Shown here one piece after another: positions 44,391 through 52,100 of a stretch of DNA of 64,000 nucleotides; within the stretch, counting starts at the first letter, position 1; each line of letters opens with the position of its first letter. The notes below the pieces were generated by a model, which was not told the DNA's origin, ran no database searches, and worked only from the letters and a program-made list of their open reading frames with translations. The stretch spans positions 82,671 through 146,670 of the forward strand of contig NZ_JAVDBT010000010.1 in NCBI RefSeq assembly GCF_030848395.1, read 5' to 3'. Source of the DNA: Pseudogemmobacter lacusdianii. GTDB lineage: Bacteria; Pseudomonadota; Alphaproteobacteria; Rhodobacterales; Rhodobacteraceae. A program made the translations under genes and the position numbers.

Positions 44391-45392
44391 ATGGTGCGAG
44401 CCCGGCCGAGAATCAGCGATGTGGCGCGCCTTGCAGGCGTCTCGACCGCCACGGTCAGCCGGGCTTTGTCGAATCCCTCGATGGTCACGGCTGAAACCCG
44501 CGCCACTGTCGCGGCGGCGGTGAAGGCCACCGGCTACCGGCTGAACCTGACGGCGCGCAACCTGCGCCACAGTCGCACGGGCGGCGTTCTGGCCTTGGTG
44601 CCGAACCTTGCCAACCCGTTCTTTTCTCAGATCCTTTCCGGGATTGCCGGTGTGCTTGGCCCCGCCGGCTATAACCTTTTGGTCGCCGACACCCGCACCA
44701 GCGATCCCGAAACCCTGCTCGCTTATGCCGAGCCGTCGCGTGCCGATGGGCTGATCGTACTCGATGGCAGTCTGGCCGCTGAGTCGCTGGCCCGCGTGCC
44801 ATTGGTCGAGGCTTGCGAATGGATCCCCGGGCTGCAAGCGCCGCGGGTCAAGATCGACAACCGGGCGGCGGCGAAACTCGCGATCGATCATCTGGTTGGC
44901 CTTGGCCATCGCCGCATCGGCCATGTCACCGGCCCTACGCAGAATGTGCTGTCCATAGCCCGGCTTGCGGGCACGCATGAGGCGCTGGCCGAGCATGGCC
45001 TAACATTGCCTGATAGCGCGATCTATCACGGCGACTTTGGGCTGCAATCGGGCCAAGAGGCGGCGCGGCAATGGCTGGTGCAAGACCCGAACACGCGCCC
45101 TTCTGCGCTCTTTTTGGCCTCGGATGAGATGGCCTGCGGGCTGATTGGTGAGTTGCACCGCCAAGGTTTGCAGGTGCCGCGTGACCTCTCGGTGGTTGGG
45201 TTTGACGATATCGAGCTGATCGCCCATATCGCGCCGCCCTTGACCACGATCCGCCAACCCCGTGCCGATCTGGGGCGGATCGCGGCGGAAAGTCTGTTGC
45301 GGCTTTTGTCGGGCGAGGCTGCGCCTGAGGGCGATCATATCCTGCCGGTTGAACTGGTTCTGCGCGACAGCACCGCGCCTTGGGCCGACTGA
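44391..45392 (+). CDS. LacI-family transcriptional repressor of the sugar operon
   Basis: A 333-residue regulator. The helix-turn-helix RISDVARLAGVSTATVSRALSN and hinge VKATGYRLNLTARNLR are classic, followed by a periplasmic-binding-like effector domain with VLALVPNLANPFFSQILSGI and VVGFDDIELIAHIAPPLTTIRQP. It is divergent from the sugar ABC operon with two operators between them, so the imported sugar or its product is the expected inducer. Confidence 0.93.
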   Translation: MVRARPRISDVARLAGVSTATVSRALSNPSMVTAETRATVAAAVKATGYRLNLTARNLRHSRTGGVLALVPNLANPFFSQILSGIAGVLGPAGYNLLVADTRTSDPETLLAYAEPSRADGLIVLDGSLAAESLARVPLVEACEWIPGLQAPRVKIDNRAAAKLAIDHLVGLGHRRIGHVTGPTQNVLSIARLAGTHEALAEHGLTLPDSAIYHGDFGLQSGQEAARQWLVQDPNTRPSALFLASDEMACGLIGELHRQGLQVPRDLSVVGFDDIELIAHIAPPLTTIRQPRADLGRIAAESLLRLLSGEAAPEGDHILPVELVLRDSTAPWAD

Positions 45393-45606
45393 AGGGCTGC
45401 GCCACCCGATCTTGAGATTCGCAACGCCTTAAAATCGCTGCTGATCGGGAATTCTCCGCCGCGCCTGTTATCGCTGAAAGCTTTCCCCTTCGCCCAGTAA
45501 GATCGGAAAGGCATTCTCTGCGCCTCCATTGTCTTTGCCCCCGTCGCATCCGATAAGCAGCGGGCCTCCGGCTCAGACCGGCTCTAGAAAACAGACGAGG
45601 ACCGAC

Positions 45607-46407
45607 ATGTCTCCTATCCTTTCCCTTTCGCGCCGTGGTGCCCTTGCCCTTATGACCGCTCTGGTCGTGACCTCGGCCGCTCAGGCGCAAGACGTCACGC
45701 TGAAAGTCGGCATCATGGGTGGTGAGGACGAACAAGTCTGGGCCGCCGTCACCGCTGAGGCGAAACCCGCTGGGCTGATCGTCGAAGCCGTGCCCTTCAA
45801 CGATTACACCCAGCCGAACGAAGCTTTGGCCAACAAAGATATCGACGCCAATGCTTTCCAGCACGGCCCCTATCTCGAAGCGCAAATCGCCGCACATGGC
45901 TATGAGCTGAGCCAGGCCTTCGACACCGCGATCTTCCCGATCGGCGTTTATTCCAAGACCTACAAGACCTTGGAAGAGCTGCCCGAGGGCGCGATCATCG
46001 GCCTGCCGAATGACCCGTCGAACGGTGGCCGCGCGCTGAAGGTGCTGGAGCAACTTGGCCTGATCAAGCTTGACCCGGAAGCTGGCATTCTGGCCACCGT
46101 CATCGACGTGACCGAAAATCCGCGCGGCTTTGATCTGCGTGAGCTGGATGCCGGTGTTGTCGGTCGCGCCATCGACGATCTCGACGCCGCCGTGGTCAAC
46201 ACCGATTGGGCGTTCAAAGCCGGTCTGCTGGACCACCGCATCGCCGAAGAATCCGGCGAGAACAACCCTTACATGAACTTCCTTGCCATCCGCACCGAAG
46301 ACAAGGATGCCGCTTGGGTTGAGACGCTGCGCAAAGCTTTCCAAAGCGATGCAGTGAAAGAGGCCTATGCCGTCACCTATAAAGGCTCGGCCGTTACCTC
46401 TTGGTAA
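45607..46407 (+). CDS. metQ: Methionine-binding protein MetQ (NlpA family)
   Basis: A 266-residue binding protein for D/L-methionine. LKVGIMGGEDEQVWAAVTAEAKPAGLIVEAVPFNDYTQPNEAL is divided in the usual way, with NDYTQPN, DANAFQHGPYL and GLPNDPSNGGRAL being family hallmarks. The signal peptide ends SAAQAQ and contains no lipobox cysteine, so it should be a free periplasmic protein rather than a lipoprotein. I chose the ATG at 45607 where the signal peptide starts; the 78 bases upstream in frame look non-coding. It precedes metNI, unlike the enteric order metNIQ. Confidence 0.92.
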   Translation: MSPILSLSRRGALALMTALVVTSAAQAQDVTLKVGIMGGEDEQVWAAVTAEAKPAGLIVEAVPFNDYTQPNEALANKDIDANAFQHGPYLEAQIAAHGYELSQAFDTAIFPIGVYSKTYKTLEELPEGAIIGLPNDPSNGGRALKVLEQLGLIKLDPEAGILATVIDVTENPRGFDLRELDAGVVGRAIDDLDAAVVNTDWAFKAGLLDHRIAEESGENNPYMNFLAIRTEDKDAAWVETLRKAFQSDAVKEAYAVTYKGSAVTSW

Positions 46408-46421
46408 ATCCCGAAGGCTAC

Positions 46422-46458
46422 AAGCTGCAAGCGCGCCCGACCGGCCAGCTTGCAGCTT
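46422..46458 (+). other. Long hairpin directly after metQ
   Basis: AAGCTGCAAGC (46422-46432) pairs perfectly with GCTTGCAGCTT (46448-46458) around a 15-base loop; the stem begins 15 bases past the metQ stop. No U-tract follows. Partial termination or 3'-end protection of the metQ message is likely. Confidence 0.55.
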
Positions 46459-46479
46459 CCGCCAAGCCTTCGTAAGACG

Positions 46480-46507
46480 GGCAGGCGTCCCTCAAAAGGC
46501 GCCTGCC
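46480..46507 (+). other. Second hairpin before metN
   Basis: GGCAGGCG (46480-46487) pairs with CGCCTGCC (46500-46507) around a 12-base loop, then GTTCGCTTTCT. It lies 35 bases before the metN start and may act with the first hairpin to lower metNI expression. Confidence 0.5.
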
Positions 46508-46541
46508 GTTCGCTTTCTAAGTTAAGAAGTCAGGGTTAAGG

Positions 46542-47588
46542 ATGAACACGGGCAATAAGCTCCCGGTGGTGCAACTCGAGAGGGTGGTCAGACGCTTTAA
46601 CGACCGACCTGCACTCGACGGCATTTCCCTCACGCTCCAAGCCGGCGAGATCGTCGGGCTGATCGGGCGCTCGGGCGCGGGGAAATCAACTTTGATCCGC
46701 TGCCTCAACGGTCTGGACCGCCCGCAAGAGGGCCGGGTTGAGATCGACGGCACCGATATCACGAACCTCTCGGAACAAGCGCTGCAACCGATCCGCCGTC
46801 GCATCGGCATGATCTTTCAGCATTTTAACCTGCTGTCGGCCAAGACCGTCGCCGATAACGTTGCTTTGCCCCTGAAGATCGCAGGCCAGCCCCCGGCGCA
46901 GCGCCGAGCCAAGGTGATGGAGCTTTTGGAGCTGGTGGGCCTTGCCGATAAGGCCGATACCTACCCTGCCCGGCTTTCTGGCGGGCAAAAGCAGCGCGTC
47001 GGCATTGCGCGGGCTTTGGCGGCGGATCCACTGCTCTTGCTCTCGGATGAGGCGACCTCGGCGCTGGACCCTGAAACGACGCAGTCGATCTTGCAGCTCT
47101 TGCAGGACGTGAACCGCAAGTTGGGTGTGACCGTTTTGATGATCACCCATGAGATGGAGGTGGTGCGCCAGATCGCCCACCGCGTGCTGGTGCTTGACGC
47201 CGGCCGCATCGTCGAGGAAGGCCCGGTGGCGCGCGTTCTGGCCTCGCCGCAGGCCGAGACGACCCGCAGCCTGCTGCGTGGGCTTTCTCCCGTCTTGCCG
47301 CAAGATTTGGCCAGACAACTTGCCCCACAGGGCGAGCAAGCCTTGATCCGCGTCGACGTCTACGGCGCCGCGGCACGTCAGCCGCTTTTGGCGATCATCC
47401 AAAGCATCACTGGCCTGCCCGCGCGCCTGCTGCACGGCGGGCTGAACGACGTGCAGGGTGAGCCCTACGGTCGGCTCTTCTTGGCGCTTGGCACTGCAGA
47501 TCCCAAGGCCGTCCAAGCGGTGGTGGATCGCTTGCAACCCGAAACCACAGCGATCGAGGTGTTGGGTTATGTCCCAAGCGATGTATAA
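46542..47588 (+). CDS. metN: Methionine ABC transporter ATP-binding protein MetN
   Basis: A 348-residue ATPase: Walker A GRSGAGKSTLIRCLN, Q-loop GMIFQHFNLLSAKTV, signature LSGGQKQRVGIARAL, Walker B LLLSDEATSALD and H-loop MITHEMEVVRQ. The last ~75 residues are the NIL methionine-sensing domain (LLAIIQSITGLPARLLHGGLNDVQGEPYG), which allows feedback inhibition. It overlaps metI. Confidence 0.95.
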   Translation: MNTGNKLPVVQLERVVRRFNDRPALDGISLTLQAGEIVGLIGRSGAGKSTLIRCLNGLDRPQEGRVEIDGTDITNLSEQALQPIRRRIGMIFQHFNLLSAKTVADNVALPLKIAGQPPAQRRAKVMELLELVGLADKADTYPARLSGGQKQRVGIARALAADPLLLLSDEATSALDPETTQSILQLLQDVNRKLGVTVLMITHEMEVVRQIAHRVLVLDAGRIVEEGPVARVLASPQAETTRSLLRGLSPVLPQDLARQLAPQGEQALIRVDVYGAAARQPLLAIIQSITGLPARLLHGGLNDVQGEPYGRLFLALGTADPKAVQAVVDRLQPETTAIEVLGYVPSDV

Positions 47589-48222
47589 TCTGCTGCTAAA
47601 GGGCCTGTGGGAAACCGTGCTGATGACCGGCGTCTCGGGCTTCCTGTCCTTCGTGATCGGCCTGCCTTTGGCGCTGATCTTGGTGACCACCGATCGCGGC
47701 GGCATCTTCCAAAACCTTGCCGTGAACCGCTCGCTGGGGCTGGTGGTGAACGGGCTGCGCTCGCTGCCCTTCATCATCTTGCTGGTGGCAGTGATCCCGC
47801 TGACCCGGCTGATCACCGGTTCGGCCATCGGCATTGCCGCGGCCATCGTGCCTTTGACCATCGCCGCCGCGCCCTATTACGCGCGCATCGCCGAGGTCTC
47901 TTTGCGTGAGGTGGACCGCGCCTTGATCGATGCCGCCCGCGCGATGGGTGCAACCCGCTGGACGATCCTGCGCGACGTCTTGGTGCCCGAGGCCCTGCCC
48001 GGCATCGTTTCGGGCTTCACGGTGACGCTGGTGACCCTTATTGGCGCATCGGCGATGGCGGGGGCGGTCGGCGCTGGCGGCTTGGGCGATATCGCCATTC
48101 GTTACGGTTATCAGCGCTTTGAAACCGAGATCATGCTGGCGGTTGTGGCGATCTTGGTGGTGATGGTGATCGGCATGCAATGGGCCGGCGACAGCCTTGC
48201 TCGCCGGATCGACAAGCGCTGA
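47569..48222 (+). CDS. metI: Methionine ABC transporter permease MetI
   Basis: A 217-residue permease with five hydrophobic segments. The start SQAMYNLLLKGLWETVLMTGVSGFLSF aligns with the N terminus and length of known MetI proteins, so I use the ATG at 47569, overlapping metN by 20 bases. The EAA loop reads EVDRALIDAARAMGATRWTILRDVLVPEALPG, and GAGGLGDIAIRYGYQRF is a family signature. A terminator lies 30 bases past the stop. Confidence 0.94.
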   Translation: MSQAMYNLLLKGLWETVLMTGVSGFLSFVIGLPLALILVTTDRGGIFQNLAVNRSLGLVVNGLRSLPFIILLVAVIPLTRLITGSAIGIAAAIVPLTIAAAPYYARIAEVSLREVDRALIDAARAMGATRWTILRDVLVPEALPGIVSGFTVTLVTLIGASAMAGAVGAGGLGDIAIRYGYQRFETEIMLAVVAILVVMVIGMQWAGDSLARRIDKR

Positions 48223-48524
48223 GCATCTCAAATCATCCGACCAATCTTTAGCGGCGCTCAATCTGATTGGGCGCCGTTTTGCTTTGCCCCGCCGCGCCCC
48301 GCGCTCACACTTTAGCAGTGTCTTGCGCAACGCCGCAAAGCCGTGCAGACTTCGGCTTATTAAGCCCTGCCTGACGCATCCGCCTGCCTTTGCCTGATGC
48401 CAGCCTTTCTGCACCACCGCCCCTTTGGCCATGGCGCATCCGTTCCGCCGACATTTCACTGCGATTTTTCGTCCCTACCCTTGCCTGTTGCCGAAGCATT
48501 TCCCTGTGCCATTGGACGTAACCC
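48223..48524. other. Gene-free gap between metI and the T6SS cargo module
   Basis: It holds the metI terminator (48252-48280) and then about 240 bases of C/T-rich sequence with no supported gene. No promoter stands out, and no strong ribosome site precedes the GTG start of the DUF2169 gene. Confidence 0.6.
48252..48280 (+). terminator. Rho-independent terminator of met transporter operon
   Basis: CGGCGCTCAATC pairs with GATTGGGCGCCG (48252-48276, one G-T pair), followed by TTTTGCTTT. Confidence 0.75.
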
Positions 48525-49577
48525 GTGTGGCTGTTGCATAACGAGACGCCGTTTTCTGCCGATCGCACCTGGATCCGCGATGAGCGCGGGGCCGAGTTCT
48601 GGCTTGTTGCGATCCGCGCCAGCTTCCGCATTGGCCCCGATGGCGTGCAGCGCCCGACCCGTAGCCAAACGCCGGTGCAAATGGCGCCCAGTTTCGCCGG
48701 CGACCCTCTCCGCGCCGAGATGCTCAGCGACAGCGACTTTGCCCTAAGCAAAACCGGCACAGATGTCTTGCTGGCCGGCCGCGCCGTCGCCCCGCATGGT
48801 CAGCCGAGCCCCCGCGTCTCGGTGCGGCTAAAGCTTGCCGATATCGACAAAAGCCTTGAGGTTTTGGGCGAGCGGCTGATCTATCAAGGCGCGCTCGGCA
48901 CCCAAGTGACCGAGCCTTTGCCCTTCCTTGCACTGCCGCTAACCTGGGCGCAAAGCTATGGCGGCTATGACCCCGAAGACGCCTCACGCTGGCACGGCGA
49001 GAACCCCGCCGGGCGCGGCTTTGCCGCAAAGGCCGAGCGTCTGCGTGAGACCCAAGCCCCCAATATCGAATATGCCACCGCCCCTTATCGCAGTGGTGAG
49101 AGCGGCCGGACGGCAGGCTTTGGTCCGGTGGCACATCATTGGCTGCCCCGGCGCAGCTTTGGCGGCACTTATGACGAAGCTTGGCGCAAAAACCGCGACC
49201 CGCTGCTGCCGGAAGACTTCGACCGGCGCTACTTCCGCTCGGCCCCCTTGGACCAGCAAACCGCCACCCCCTTGCAAGGCTATGAGCAGGTCCGCGTCGG
49301 CGGTGTCACGCCCGAGGGGATTTGGGGCTTCGTGCTGCCGCGTGTCACCTTTGACATCGTGACCAGCTTTCGCGGTGCGCGGGATCACAACCAACGCGCC
49401 CAGATCCACACTTTGTGGCTTTACCCAGATCAGAACCGTTTCGAGATTGTCTATCAGACCGCGTTGCATGTGCCGGGTGGCATGGAAGAGCGGCTTTTGG
49501 GCACCGCTCTGCGGGTCAGGCCGCGCAGTGGCACACCGGACTCGGTGAAAGCCACCGGCGTCTGGGTGCCGCAATGA
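48525..49577 (+). CDS. DUF2169 protein, T6SS effector adaptor/chaperone
   Basis: A 350-residue DUF2169 protein with GTG start. Members of this family act as adaptors that load PAAR-like (DUF4150) effectors onto VgrG in type VI secretion. Visible family features are the opening WLLHNETPFSADRTWIRDERGAEFWLV, RVSVRLKLADIDKSLEVLGER, LPLTWAQSYGGYDPED, and AHHWLPRRSFGGTYDEAW. No membrane segment or signal is seen. It overlaps the ketoacyl-synthase-like gene (ATGA) and opens a tight three-gene unit ending in the effector. Core T6SS genes and VgrG are absent from the window. Confidence 0.88.
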   Translation: MWLLHNETPFSADRTWIRDERGAEFWLVAIRASFRIGPDGVQRPTRSQTPVQMAPSFAGDPLRAEMLSDSDFALSKTGTDVLLAGRAVAPHGQPSPRVSVRLKLADIDKSLEVLGERLIYQGALGTQVTEPLPFLALPLTWAQSYGGYDPEDASRWHGENPAGRGFAAKAERLRETQAPNIEYATAPYRSGESGRTAGFGPVAHHWLPRRSFGGTYDEAWRKNRDPLLPEDFDRRYFRSAPLDQQTATPLQGYEQVRVGGVTPEGIWGFVLPRVTFDIVTSFRGARDHNQRAQIHTLWLYPDQNRFEIVYQTALHVPGGMEERLLGTALRVRPRSGTPDSVKATGVWVPQ

Positions 49578-50656
49578 GCGGGCGCGTGGTGATCCTTGGC
49601 GCCGGTGCGCGCACCCCCTTGGGGCGCAACCGGCAGAGCAGCGCGGCAGCTTGGCGCTGCGCGATCTCGGCCGCCGATGACTATCCCGACCTGCGCGACC
49701 GCTTTGGCCAACCGTTCAAAGTGGCGCGTGACACCGGGATTGATCTGGGCTTGCGCGGTGCCGCGCGGCTCACCGCTTTGGCCCTGCCCGCAGCAGTTGA
49801 GGCGCTGGCCCCGCTTGCCTCTATCGCGCATGCCTATCCGCCGCTGACACTGCTCCTTGCCACCGGAGAACCCCGAACCGGCCAAGAGCAGGGAACCTCC
49901 GAGGCGCTGATGCAGCGGCTTTTGCAGGCCCTGCAACCTCGGATCGCCATTGCCGAGCGGGCACATGCGATGACTGGCCATGCGGGCGGCACTGGCATGA
50001 TCGATGCCGCCAGTCGCCTTATCCAAGAGGGTCGCGCCCAGATGGTGCTGGTTGGAGGCGTTGACAGCTATCTCGATCCGCCGCAGCTCAACGCGCTTGA
50101 TCTGGCCGAACAGCTGCATTCCGAAGGCAATATCTACGGATTTTGTCCCGGCGAAGCGGCGAGTTTCTTGCTGCTGACCTCGGCCAGCACGGCGCAACAG
50201 CTGCGCCTGCGACCGCTGCTTGCGGTGCTGCGCACAGCCTCGGCCCGTGAGACGGTGCGGCTTAAAGATGACGGCATTTGCCTTGGACTTGGCCTGTCGC
50301 AGGCCTTCCGCGAGATTGCCGAGCCACTGACCCAAGCCCGCGCCAATGGTGCGGCCCCCGCTGACCTACCCGCCGCCGATTGGGTGCTTTGCGATATGAA
50401 TGGCGAGCGTTATCGCGCCAATGAATATGGCATGGCCGCCCTGCGCGTCCCTGAGCTTTTCCGCAACGCCGCCTCCTTCCAGCCCCCCGCCGATTGCTTT
50501 GGCGATGTGGGGGCTGCCTCGGGGCCTTTGCACGCCTGCCTCGCGATCGAGGCCGAGGCGCGCGGCTATGCGCCCGGACCGCTGACCCTGATTTGGGGCA
50601 GCTCAGAACATGGTCAACGCAGCGCGGCCCTTCTGGGCCGGATCGAGAGGGGTTGA
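49574..50656 (+). CDS. Ketoacyl-synthase-like protein lacking catalytic residues, T6SS cargo module
   Basis: A 360-residue thiolase-fold protein related to beta-ketoacyl synthases. The region AMTGHAGGTGMIDAASRLIQ (132-151) and QMVLVGGVDSYL correspond to the nucleophile elbow of KAS enzymes, but His136 stands at the cysteine position. The first catalytic His position reads CDMNGERYRANEYG (Asn276) and the second reads FGDVGAASGPLHA (Asp311). All three of the Cys-His-His triad are thus missing by my reading. The ATG at 49574 overlaps the DUF2169 stop and the stop overlaps the effector start. Similar proteins travel with DUF2169/DUF4150 genes; the role is unknown. Confidence 0.8.
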   Translation: MSGRVVILGAGARTPLGRNRQSSAAAWRCAISAADDYPDLRDRFGQPFKVARDTGIDLGLRGAARLTALALPAAVEALAPLASIAHAYPPLTLLLATGEPRTGQEQGTSEALMQRLLQALQPRIAIAERAHAMTGHAGGTGMIDAASRLIQEGRAQMVLVGGVDSYLDPPQLNALDLAEQLHSEGNIYGFCPGEAASFLLLTSASTAQQLRLRPLLAVLRTASARETVRLKDDGICLGLGLSQAFREIAEPLTQARANGAAPADLPAADWVLCDMNGERYRANEYGMAALRVPELFRNAASFQPPADCFGDVGAASGPLHACLAIEAEARGYAPGPLTLIWGSSEHGQRSAALLGRIERG

Positions 50657-51558
50657 TGCCGTCCCATATCCTGATCAACGGCCTTGGGCTGACCTATAAA
50701 TCCACCATCGGCATCTCGATGGCGACGATCCCGGATGTCTGCAAAACCCCCAGCCCCGGCGGGCCAATCCCGATCCCCTACCCCAATATTGCCCAGCAAT
50801 CCTCGCTGAAGGGCGGCACCACCACCGTCAAAGCCAAAAGCAACATGATCGCGATTAAGGGCTCGCAATATGGCTCCTCCAATGGCGATGAGCCGGGCAC
50901 GGCGGGCGGGGTGAAATCCAGCGTCACTATGAAGGCGACGGATTGGATCACCTATAGTTTCGATGTGAAGATGGATGGGCAAAATGCCTGCCGCCACACC
51001 GACAAAAAGTTCCACAACAACCAGAATGCCGCCAATTTGCAGGGGAATATGGACCCGGCGACGGGCAAGCCATGGCTCAAATGCGGCGAATGCGGCACCT
51101 ACGGCAGCCTAAAGTCAAACGGCAAGGCCGCACGCCCTTTGTATGAGCGCGACCACATCCCCGCCAAGGCGCAGCTCTACGCCCGCGCCCGCGTCAATGA
51201 AGATTTCAAAGGCGCCAGTAAGGATCAGAAAGATTGCACCCTACGGGCCTGCAGGGACCGGGGCTTCGCCATCGTCATCCCTCGCAAATCGCATCGGGGG
51301 TTCAGCCCGACCTGCAGCGGCCACAACACGCGCCAACAGATCAATGACGACTCGCAGTCTCCCGAGACCATGAAGGCCGCCGCTAAGCGCGACACCGAGG
51401 CGATGCAAAAGCATCTGGATGAGGTCGCTGAAAAGGGCAGCGCCGCCGACAAAGACTGCGCGGCGGCCTATCGTAAAGCGGCCGAGAAGGCCCGTTCCAA
51501 CGATACTGACACCATGATCGACAAAGCGATCAAGGATTGTAAGGCGAAATATCCGTAA
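50656..51558 (+). CDS. PAAR-like (DUF4150) T6SS effector with putative C-terminal toxin domain
   Basis: A 300-residue protein. Residues ~1-125 are DUF4150, a PAAR-like spike tip: ILINGLGLTYKSTIG, VCKTPSPGGPIPIPYPNIA and MKATDWITYSF are typical. From ~140 it becomes Cys/His-rich: KCGEC (143-146), YERDHIPAKAQ (D166, H167), PRKSHRGFSPTCSGHN (H213, C220, H223) and a lysine-rich helical tail with further cysteines. The DH...H...HN order recalls HNH-type metal nucleases, but I do not recognise the family. Start shares bases with the previous stop (TGATG). Two candidate immunity genes follow. Confidence 0.8.
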   Translation: MPSHILINGLGLTYKSTIGISMATIPDVCKTPSPGGPIPIPYPNIAQQSSLKGGTTTVKAKSNMIAIKGSQYGSSNGDEPGTAGGVKSSVTMKATDWITYSFDVKMDGQNACRHTDKKFHNNQNAANLQGNMDPATGKPWLKCGECGTYGSLKSNGKAARPLYERDHIPAKAQLYARARVNEDFKGASKDQKDCTLRACRDRGFAIVIPRKSHRGFSPTCSGHNTRQQINDDSQSPETMKAAAKRDTEAMQKHLDEVAEKGSAADKDCAAAYRKAAEKARSNDTDTMIDKAIKDCKAKYP

Positions 51559-51584
51559 CAATTTCCACAGCATGGGGGCGTGGC

Positions 51585-52076
51585 ATGGCCGACCAAGAAG
51601 ACTATCGCAGCTGGGCGCAGCATTTCGGCAAATCCACCCTCGATCCAGCGGTCGTGGCAGAATGCACCCGCGCCGGGCTTGCCAAGCCTCCGGTGATCAA
51701 GCGCCATATGCTTGAATCCTATGAAAGCTTTGGCGGCCTCACGGTGAATTTTGCCGATCCGGTGGTCTTGGGCCGCAAAGATCGCTTGGGCTCTGGGGTG
51801 GGCATCCTTTATGGCATCGCGCTGCACCTCAAGGGCAGCAAACCTTACCACGGGTTTCTGCCTTACGATGTGCGGCCAGGCGACGGCCAAGCTTCTTTGC
51901 GCGCAAAGTTCGGTGCGCCCAAGGCTGTCGCTAAAGATGGGCATTGGGATAAGTGGCTGATCGACGGAACCGAGGTCACCGCCAGCTACGCCGAGGATCT
52001 GCAGTCCTTGACCACTTTGACAGTGTTTCTGCCTGAGCCGAAGAGTTCAGTCCCCGAGGGTGCAGAAAAGAGTTAA
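51585..52076 (+). CDS. Candidate immunity protein for the DUF4150 effector
   Basis: Not a family I recognise. The 163-residue soluble protein has a mixed alpha/beta pattern: GGLTVNFADPVVLG, GIALHLKGSKPYHGFLPYDVRPGDGQASLRAKFG, HWDKWLIDGTEVTASYAEDLQSLTTLTVFLP. No signal peptide or membrane segment. The gene begins 27 bases after the effector, the usual place of an immunity gene, and its second half resembles parts of the next gene product (PY.G.LP/FP..LR.GD..AS.RA). Function as an immunity protein is inferred from position and lack of other domains. Confidence 0.65.
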   Translation: MADQEDYRSWAQHFGKSTLDPAVVAECTRAGLAKPPVIKRHMLESYESFGGLTVNFADPVVLGRKDRLGSGVGILYGIALHLKGSKPYHGFLPYDVRPGDGQASLRAKFGAPKAVAKDGHWDKWLIDGTEVTASYAEDLQSLTTLTVFLPEPKSSVPEGAEKS

Positions 52077-52100
52077 GTTATCTGACGAAAGGCCCGCGCC

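Noticed and set aside
45393..45606. Possible SAM riboswitch in the metQ leader
   Set aside because: Methionine genes of Alphaproteobacteria often have SAM-II elements, but I could not trace the conserved stem and pseudoknot; a covariance search (Infernal, RF00521) would decide.
44935..46344. A 469-codon minus-strand frame across lacI-type gene and metQ
   Set aside because: Runs through two unrelated confirmed genes; low-complexity reversed coding sequence.
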